NCBI GenBank assembly: GCA_040880285.1
Contig: JBBDIT010000053.1
Location: 1-20,691 of the forward strand
Source: JANQJA01 sp040880285
GTDB taxonomy: Bacteria; Pseudomonadota; Gammaproteobacteria; Pseudomonadales; Azotimanducaceae
Direction of reading: 5' to 3'
Length of the DNA: 20,691 bases
Shown here: positions 16,168 through 20,691 of the stretch, in pieces
Position numbering within the stretch: position 1 is the stretch's first letter
How the letters are laid out: the number at the start of each line of letters is the position of its first letter
Translations under genes and position numbers: made by a program
The notes under the pieces: generated by a model
The model's input: the letters and a program-made list of their open reading frames with translations, nothing else
Told to the model about the DNA's origin: nothing
Database searches by the model: none

Positions 16168-18744
16168 CTACGCCGCTGTCACCACATTTACGACCGGGAT
16201 CTGGACGCTATCCGCCGTTTTCCGGAATGATTCAATTTCGTGGAAGTTGAGATAGCGATAGATTTCAGGCGCCATGGTATTGAGATCATTTGCGTACTCG
16301 AGGTATTCCCCAACCGTTGGCAGTTTACCAAGGACACTGGCCACGGCAGCAAGTTCTGCTGAGGCAAGATAGACGTTGGCACCATCACCTAATCTGTTGG
16401 GGAAATTACGGGTTGATGTTGAGACACAGGTAGAGTTCGCCGCGATCCGGGCCTGGTTGCCCATGCAAAGGGAGCAACCAGGCATTTCGGTTCTTGCGCC
16501 CGCCTGTGCAAAAACGTTGTACACACCTTCCTCGCGCAACTGGAATTCATCCATCTTGGTCGGCGGTGATATCCACAGTCGCGTCGGGATACCATTCGCT
16601 TTGCCTAGCATACGTGCGGCAGCACGGAAGTGGCCGATGTTGGTCATGCACGAACCGATAAATACTTCATCGATCCGCTCCCCGGCAACTTCCGACAAAG
16701 GCCGGACGTCATCAGGGTCATTCGGACACGCAAGGAGAGGCTCGGTGATTTCATTGAGGTCAATTTCGATGACCTGCGCATATTCGGCGTCCGCATCCGG
16801 TTCCATCAATTCAGGACTATCAAGCCATTCTTGCATGGCTGTAATCCGACGACCGATCGTTCGTGCGTCGCCATAACCCTCGCTGATCATCCACTTGAGC
16901 AGCGTTGTATTGGAGTTAATGTACTCAATGATCGGTTCCTTGTTGAGGCGAATCGTACAGCCTCCTGCTGACCTTTCCGCAGACGCGTCACTCAGTTCGA
17001 ACGCCTGTTCGACTTTGAGGTCAGGCAAGCCTTCGATCTCCAGGATGCGGCCAGAGAACACATTCTTTTTCCCTTCCTTGGAGACTGTCAGCAGACCTTT
17101 TTGTATGGCCGCATACGGAATCGCGTTGACGAGGTCACGCAGGGTGATCCCGGGCTGCATTTCACCTTTGAACCGGACCAGAACTGATTCCGGCATATCG
17201 AGTGGCATCACACCGATTGCTGCCGCAAATGCCACCAGGCCGGAACCGGCAGGAAAGCTGATGCCCAGTGGAAAGCGTGTGTGTGAATCGCCACCTGTGC
17301 CAACTGAATCCGGCAGTAGCATGCGATTTAACCAGGAGTGGATGATGCCGTCTCCCGGTCGTAATGCGACGCCTCCACGTGTCCGGATAAAGTCCGGCAA
17401 GGTGTGTTGGGTTTCGACATCAACCGGCTTGGGGTAAGCGGCGGTATGACAAAAAGATTGCATCACCAGATCCGCGGAGAAACCGAGGCACGCCAGCTCC
17501 TTTAACTCGTCCCGCGTCATGGGGCCAGTAGTGTCTTGCGAGCCGACCGTTGTCATCCGCGGCTCGCAATAGGTGCCTGGGCGTACACCGGCAACACCGC
17601 ATGCCTTGCCAACAATCTTTTGGGCAAGAGTAAAGCCGTGGCTGGAATCTGTGACCGGTAGTGGGCGCCTGAATACGTCTGTGGCCGGCAGACCCAGTGC
17701 TTCCCGGGCCTTCTCGGTGAGGCCACGACCAATGATCAGTGGAATCCGGCCGCCAGCCTGCACTTCGTCCAGCAAGACTTCGGTTGCCAGCTTGAATTCC
17801 GACACGACTTCGCCAGAGGCATCATTGGTGATCTTGCCTTCGTAGGGATGGATAATAACGACATCGCCCATTTCCATTTTTGAGACATCGCATTCAATAG
17901 GTAGGGCGCCCGAGTCTTCCATCGTATTGAAAAAGATTGGTGCAATCTTGCCGCCGAGGCATACCCCCCCAACACGCTTGTTGGGGATATGCGGGATATC
18001 TTCACCGATATGCCACAGGACTGAATTGGTTGCCGACTTTCGAGAAGAGCCGGTACCCACCACATCACCGACATAGGCAACCGGATTTCCGACATTCTTT
18101 AATTGCTCGATGGTATCCAGCGGATTGTCCATTGTCTTTTTCAACATTGCCTTCGCGTGCAAGGGAATGTCAGGACGGCTCCAGGCGTCGCCGGCGGGGG
18201 AGAGATCATCAGTATTGGTCTCTCCCTCAACCATGAAAACCGTTACCTTGATTTGTTCCGGAACCGCTGGTCTCGAGGTAAACCAGTCCGCATTAGCCCA
18301 GGATTCAAGTACCCGCTTTGCATGCTGGTTGGTTTTGGCTTTTTCCACGACGTCGTGAAATGCATCGAACATCAACAAGGTATGAGACAAACTGTCCGCT
18401 GCGATGGCAGCGACGTCACTGTCGTCCAGAAGGTCAATCAAAGGTTCAATGTTGTAGCCACCCAGCATGGTGCCCAGGAGCTCTGTCGCCAGTGCTTGAT
18501 CGATAAGGGGTGACGCTGCTTCACCTTTTGCAACTGCAGTGAGGAAAGCTGCCTTGACGTAAGCAGCATCGTCGACACCGGCGGGAACGCGATTTTTGAT
18601 AAGGTCAAGTAAGAAGCTTCCTTCGCCGGCCGGTGGTGCTTTCAATAATTCAGTCAAGTCGTTAACCTGTTCCGCCGTCAAAGGCCTGGGGTCGATTCCT
18701 TCTGCTGCACGTTCCGCGACATGTTTGCGATAAGCTTCAAGCAC
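16168..18744 (-). CDS. acnB: Aconitate hydratase B (2-methylisocitrate dehydratase)
   Basis: AcnB interconverts citrate and isocitrate in the TCA cycle, can act in the methylcitrate cycle, and as apo-protein binds mRNA in E. coli. The 858-residue product has the AcnB order: N-terminal HEAT-like domain (EAYRKHVAERAAEG, GTMLGGYNIEPLIDLLDD), the swivel domain, then domains holding the 4Fe-4S cluster. The cluster cysteines are C699 (GSCMTNIGHFR), C757 and C760 (PGCSLCMGNQAR), close to C710, C769 and C772 of E. coli. A GTG start at 18744 is chosen over a TTG at 18765: it aligns with the E. coli start (MLEEYRKHV) and has AAGGA 8 bases upstream. Confidence 0.97.
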   Translation of the reverse strand: MLEAYRKHVAERAAEGIDPRPLTAEQVNDLTELLKAPPAGEGSFLLDLIKNRVPAGVDDAAYVKAAFLTAVAKGEAASPLIDQALATELLGTMLGGYNIEPLIDLLDDSDVAAIAADSLSHTLLMFDAFHDVVEKAKTNQHAKRVLESWANADWFTSRPAVPEQIKVTVFMVEGETNTDDLSPAGDAWSRPDIPLHAKAMLKKTMDNPLDTIEQLKNVGNPVAYVGDVVGTGSSRKSATNSVLWHIGEDIPHIPNKRVGGVCLGGKIAPIFFNTMEDSGALPIECDVSKMEMGDVVIIHPYEGKITNDASGEVVSEFKLATEVLLDEVQAGGRIPLIIGRGLTEKAREALGLPATDVFRRPLPVTDSSHGFTLAQKIVGKACGVAGVRPGTYCEPRMTTVGSQDTTGPMTRDELKELACLGFSADLVMQSFCHTAAYPKPVDVETQHTLPDFIRTRGGVALRPGDGIIHSWLNRMLLPDSVGTGGDSHTRFPLGISFPAGSGLVAFAAAIGVMPLDMPESVLVRFKGEMQPGITLRDLVNAIPYAAIQKGLLTVSKEGKKNVFSGRILEIEGLPDLKVEQAFELSDASAERSAGGCTIRLNKEPIIEYINSNTTLLKWMISEGYGDARTIGRRITAMQEWLDSPELMEPDADAEYAQVIEIDLNEITEPLLACPNDPDDVRPLSEVAGERIDEVFIGSCMTNIGHFRAAARMLGKANGIPTRLWISPPTKMDEFQLREEGVYNVFAQAGARTEMPGCSLCMGNQARIAANSTCVSTSTRNFPNRLGDGANVYLASAELAAVASVLGKLPTVGEYLEYANDLNTMAPEIYRYLNFHEIESFRKTADSVQIPVVNVVTAA

Positions 18745-18752
18745 TGGGGTTT

Positions 18753-18757
18753 TCCTT
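18753..18757 (-). promoter_or_regulatory. Ribosome binding site deciding the acnB start
   Basis: AAGGA on the minus strand lies 8 bases before the GTG at 18744. It falls after the alternative TTG at 18765, so it can serve only the GTG. Confidence 0.75.
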
Positions 18758-18770
18758 ATGTTCAAGTTGT

Positions 18771-18785
18771 GGCACGGGCCGTGCC
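18771..18785. promoter_or_regulatory. Perfect inverted repeat in the acnB leader
   Basis: GGCACGG-G-CCGTGCC is a perfect 7-bp inverted repeat around one base. It lies between the putative acnB promoter and the start codon, within the first 25 or so transcribed bases. It could be an operator, or a hairpin in the leader only if the tight loop opens. A near copy occurs at 20650-20671. Confidence 0.45.
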
Positions 18786-18799
18786 GTTAGTCGCCGGGT

Positions 18800-18828
18800 A
18801 GTGTACCTCAACCGTCGCTCGAAGTTAA
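18800..18828 (-). promoter_or_regulatory. Putative sigma-70 promoter of acnB
   Basis: On the minus strand, TTAACT (18828-18823) and TACACT (18805-18800) are separated by 17 bases, each matching 4 of 6 consensus positions. The predicted start near 18793 gives a leader of about 50 bases containing the inverted repeat at 18771-18785. Confidence 0.4.
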
Positions 18829-18869
18829 GGGGATGAGGGTATTATCCTACATCAGGTAATGGTTGTAAT

Positions 18870-19460
18870 ATGCTGAATATTAAAGAGTTTTTAAATTGTG
18901 AGTCGCCGGATACCTGGGTCGAATGTGCCGCCGACAATCTGCCTTTGCTGCTGATGGATCACGCCAACTGTGAGAAGAAAGCCGCGTCTACCGCGTTAAA
19001 CCTGATGTACCGCTATGTCGATAAACCCGCATTGATGATGCAACTGTCAAAACTGGCGCGAGAGGAATTGCGCCACTTCGAGCAGGTGCTGGGAATCATC
19101 AGTGCACGGCAAATTGACTGTGTTCACGTTTCACCGTCGCGTTACGCCGGCGAGTTGCGTAAAACCGTCCGTACCCATGAACCGGCGCGATTGATCGATG
19201 TTTTGATCGTCAGTGCGATAGTTGAGGCACGAAGCTGTGAGCGATTTGGCCGGTTGGTCGGTGTGCTGGATGACGAACTCGCCACGTTCTATCGATCCCT
19301 GATGAAATCCGAGGCAAGGCACTTCCGGGTCTACCTTGAGCTGGCGCGAGCGCTGGCGGCCGATATCGAGCCCCGCATTGAACATTTCCTGGCGATTGAC
19401 GAGATGCTCATTACGACGCCGGACCCTGACTTCCGCTTTCATTCAGGTGTGCCGACCTGA
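18870..19460 (+). CDS. miaE: tRNA 2-methylthio-N6-isopentenyladenosine-37 hydroxylase
   Basis: MiaE is a non-haem di-iron monooxygenase that hydroxylates the isopentenyl group of ms2i6A37 in tRNAs reading codons that start with U. The 196-residue protein has the ferritin-like ligand set E35 (HANCEKKAAS), E66 and H69 (REELRHFEQV), E119 (VEARSCERF), and E148 and H151 (KSEARHFRVYLELA). The N-terminus LNIKEFLNCESPDTWVECA is normal for the family. The ATG has only a weak ribosome site. A TATTAT at 18840-18845 may be its -10 box, but no good -35 box is seen. The gene diverges from acnB and converges on lpxH. MiaA and MiaB are not in the window. Confidence 0.94.
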   Translation: MLNIKEFLNCESPDTWVECAADNLPLLLMDHANCEKKAASTALNLMYRYVDKPALMMQLSKLAREELRHFEQVLGIISARQIDCVHVSPSRYAGELRKTVRTHEPARLIDVLIVSAIVEARSCERFGRLVGVLDDELATFYRSLMKSEARHFRVYLELARALAADIEPRIEHFLAIDEMLITTPDPDFRFHSGVPT

Positions 19461-19493
19461 TATACGTCAGTGGGTGCCGGTTTGGAGCAAGAT

Positions 19494-20207
19494 TCAAATG
19501 GTGAAGTTTTCGAGCCGATATCCTCGTTCATCGGCTTCCAGGTACCATCCCCGGGTATCCCAGTCGCCCAGGACAATACGTTCTGCGGGATTGCTATCGA
19601 GATCCAGTTGGTGGATCCTGGGCCTGTGGGTATGCCCGTGGATTAGAAGGTCAACCCGATGAGTATTCATCACACGTCGCACTTCTGCCTGGGTCACATC
19701 CATGATGTCAGCAGTTGACTCCCTTGTATGCGCCTTGCTCTGCTGCCGTGCACCCTCGGCGAATGCGACCCGCTCTGGTATGGATTTGCTGAGAAAGTCA
19801 GCCTGGAACACCGGGTCCCGCAGCATCTTGCGAGCGGCCATATAAGCAGTGTCAGCCGTGCAGAGAGTGTCACCATGCATCAATAGTGCCGGGCGTCCGT
19901 ATAGGTCTATGACGGTCTCTTCGTCCAGCAGGGTTGCACCCATGGCGTTACAGGCAGCTTCACCGATCAGAAAGTCCCGATTACCATGCATGAAGTACTT
20001 GGGTGCCGATACTGCCGCCACCGCCTCGATGATCGATCGGTTGAAGGGGCTGGCGTCGTCATCACCCAGCCAGACTTCAAAAAAGTCGCCAAGAATGTAA
20101 AGTGCTTCCGTGTGTGCTGTATGGTATTCGAGGAAGTCCAGGAAGGCGCCTGTAATATCCGGGCGAGCCTGCATCAGGTGCAGGTCTGAAATGAACAACT
20201 GACTCAT
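19494..20207 (-). CDS. lpxH: UDP-2,3-diacylglucosamine diphosphatase
   Basis: LpxH hydrolyses UDP-2,3-diacylglucosamine to lipid X and UMP in lipid A synthesis at the inner face of the inner membrane, so the host makes lipopolysaccharide-type lipid A. The 237-residue calcineurin-like phosphoesterase has the metal ligands D8 and H10 (ISDLHL), D41 (LGDFFEVWLGDDD), N76 (MHGNRD), the HGD motif in LLMHGDTLC and the C-terminal HGHTHRP. The ATG at 20207 has AGGA 6-7 bases upstream. It is divergent from the tRNA operon, whose -35 box lies only about 12 bases from the lpxH start codon. Confidence 0.96.
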   Translation of the reverse strand: MSQLFISDLHLMQARPDITGAFLDFLEYHTAHTEALYILGDFFEVWLGDDDASPFNRSIIEAVAAVSAPKYFMHGNRDFLIGEAACNAMGATLLDEETVIDLYGRPALLMHGDTLCTADTAYMAARKMLRDPVFQADFLSKSIPERVAFAEGARQQSKAHTRESTADIMDVTQAEVRRVMNTHRVDLLIHGHTHRPRIHQLDLDSNPAERIVLGDWDTRGWYLEADERGYRLENFTI

Positions 20208-20218
20208 ACTTTTCCTGT

Positions 20219-20248
20219 TTGACGGGTCTAGGGCGGGTTCAGTAGAAT
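20219..20248 (+). promoter_or_regulatory. tRNA operon promoter with G+C-rich discriminator
   Basis: TTGACG (20219-20224) and TAGAAT (20243-20248) are 18 bases apart and each matches consensus at 5 of 6 positions. The discriminator GCGCCCC that follows is typical of stable-RNA promoters under stringent control. Transcription would start near 20256, giving a leader of about 80 bases before tRNA-Pro. Confidence 0.7.
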
Positions 20249-20255
20249 GCGCCCC

Positions 20256-20337
20256 TCCAAACCGGCGGCACGCCGCAGGCGGTGAAATTTGTAAGTATTA
20301 TCTGGTGCTGTCGGCACCGCCCGCAACATCATTTTAT
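20256..20337 (+). other. tRNA operon leader with two small hairpins
   Basis: The presumed 5' leader contains the inverted repeats GCGGC-AC-GCCGC (20265-20276) and GGTGC-TGTCG-GCACC (20304-20318). Neither is followed by a T-run, so they are not terminators. They may serve as processing structures; no gene is present. Confidence 0.35.
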
Positions 20338-20414
20338 CGGGGTATAGCGCAGTCTGGTAGCGCGCCTGCTTTGGGAGCAGGATGTCGGGAGTTCAAATCT
20401 CTCTACCCCGACCA
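20338..20414 (+). tRNA. tRNA-Pro (UGG)
   Basis: A full 77-base cloverleaf: acceptor CGGGGTA pairs with TACCCCG, the anticodon stem is CCTGC/GCAGG with loop TTTGGGA, giving anticodon TGG, and the T-loop is TTCAAAT. The discriminator is A and the CCA end is encoded. First gene of a three-tRNA operon. Confidence 0.97.
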
Positions 20415-20433
20415 ATTTGAAGAAGTAGTCTCT

Positions 20434-20510
20434 GCGCCCGTAGCTCAATCGGATAGAGCATCGGCCTTCTAAGCCGAGGGTTGCAGGTTCGATTCCTGCC
20501 GGGCGTACCA
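20434..20510 (+). tRNA. tRNA-Arg (UCU)
   Basis: A full 77-base cloverleaf: acceptor GCGCCCG pairs with CGGGCGT (G-T at the first pair), the anticodon stem is TCGGC/GCCGA with loop CTTCTAA, giving anticodon TCT for AGA codons. The T-arm is GCAGG-TTCGATT-CCTGC, and CCA is encoded. It follows tRNA-Pro after 19 bases. Confidence 0.97.
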
Positions 20511-20527
20511 GATATTATATAGGTTAT

Positions 20528-20604
20528 GGTGGGCGTAGCTCAGTTGGTAGAGCTCTGGATTGTGATTCCAGCGGTCGTGGGTTCAAAACCCATCGTCCAC
20601 CCCA
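20528..20604 (+). tRNA. tRNA-His (GUG)
   Basis: Cloverleaf with acceptor GTGGGCG/CGTCCAC and the extra G-1 (20528) facing C73, the identity pair of tRNA-His. The anticodon stem is CTGGA/TCCAG with loop TTGTGAT, giving anticodon GTG. CCA is encoded. A damaged partial copy of its 3' half follows 29 bases later. Confidence 0.97.
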
Positions 20605-20633
20605 AATAGAGACGAATGAGGTAAAGAGAGGTG

Positions 20634-20691
20634 TGGATTTGATGCGGTCGTGGCACTGGCCGTGCGCGTTAAAACCCATCGTCCACCCCAA
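20634..20691 (+). pseudogene. Degenerate partial copy of tRNA-His
   Basis: Pieces of the neighbouring tRNA-His recur in order: TGGATT (20634-20639), TGAT (20640-20643), GCGGTCGTGG (20644-20653) and an exact 21-base match at 20671-20691 to 20585-20605. Between them the copy has lost the anticodon G and the 3' strand of the anticodon stem, and 17 bases replace GTTC in the T-arm. It cannot fold as a tRNA. It may be a decayed duplication, an integration-site remnant or an assembly artefact at the sequence end. Confidence 0.65.

Noticed and set aside
1..20691. CRISPR array, defence island, prophage or insertion sequence
   Set aside because: No spaced repeats, transposase, integrase or phage genes are present; nearly all of the window is conserved housekeeping sequence.

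Overview
The window is an ordinary, gene-dense stretch of a gammaproteobacterial chromosome of moderate G+C. It holds 16 protein genes, three intact tRNA genes and one decayed tRNA-His copy. The placement rests on the syntenic block asd-fimV-truA-trpFBA-folC-dedD-cvpA-purF, on FimV, TgpA, AcnB, MiaE and LpxH, and on tRNA genes with encoded CCA ends. I cannot name a genus. No mobile element, CRISPR array, phage, toxin or defence gene was seen, and no intrinsic terminator is convincing.

Layout. 65-937 (-) is a LysR-type regulator, divergent from asd. From 1072 to 16163 every gene is on the + strand: asd (lysine, threonine and methionine precursors), fimV (polar LysM/TPR hub protein), truA (tRNA pseudouridine synthase), trpF-trpB-trpA (last steps of tryptophan synthesis), folC (folylpolyglutamate synthase), dedD (SPOR division protein), cvpA, purF (first step of purine synthesis), then a MoxR ATPase, a DUF58 protein and a TgpA-like membrane transglutaminase. 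Spacings are short and several genes overlap (fimV/truA perhaps, trpF/trpB, trpB/trpA, trpA/folC, DUF58/tgpA), so this is probably a chain of coupled operons with internal promoters before asd and trpF. acnB (-, TCA cycle) converges on tgpA with 4 bases between stops. miaE (+) diverges from acnB and converges on lpxH (-, lipid A). A tRNA operon (Pro-UGG, Arg-UCU, His-GUG) diverges from lpxH behind a promoter with a G+C-rich discriminator. The window ends inside a degenerate second tRNA-His sequence.

Functionally the long block joins amino acid, folate and purine synthesis with tRNA modification and cell-envelope/pole functions. The MoxR-DUF58-TgpA trio is a known conserved association, here directly behind purF.

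I did not find a clearly undescribed system. The points most worth a second look are small: the decayed tRNA-His copy at the right edge; a short palindromic sequence shared between the acnB leader and that copy; absence of accD between trpA and folC; 9-bp repeats abutting the asd promoter; a perfect palindrome at the putative trpF start site; an Asn in place of Asp130 in TrpA; and the strongly acidic repeat tract of FimV.
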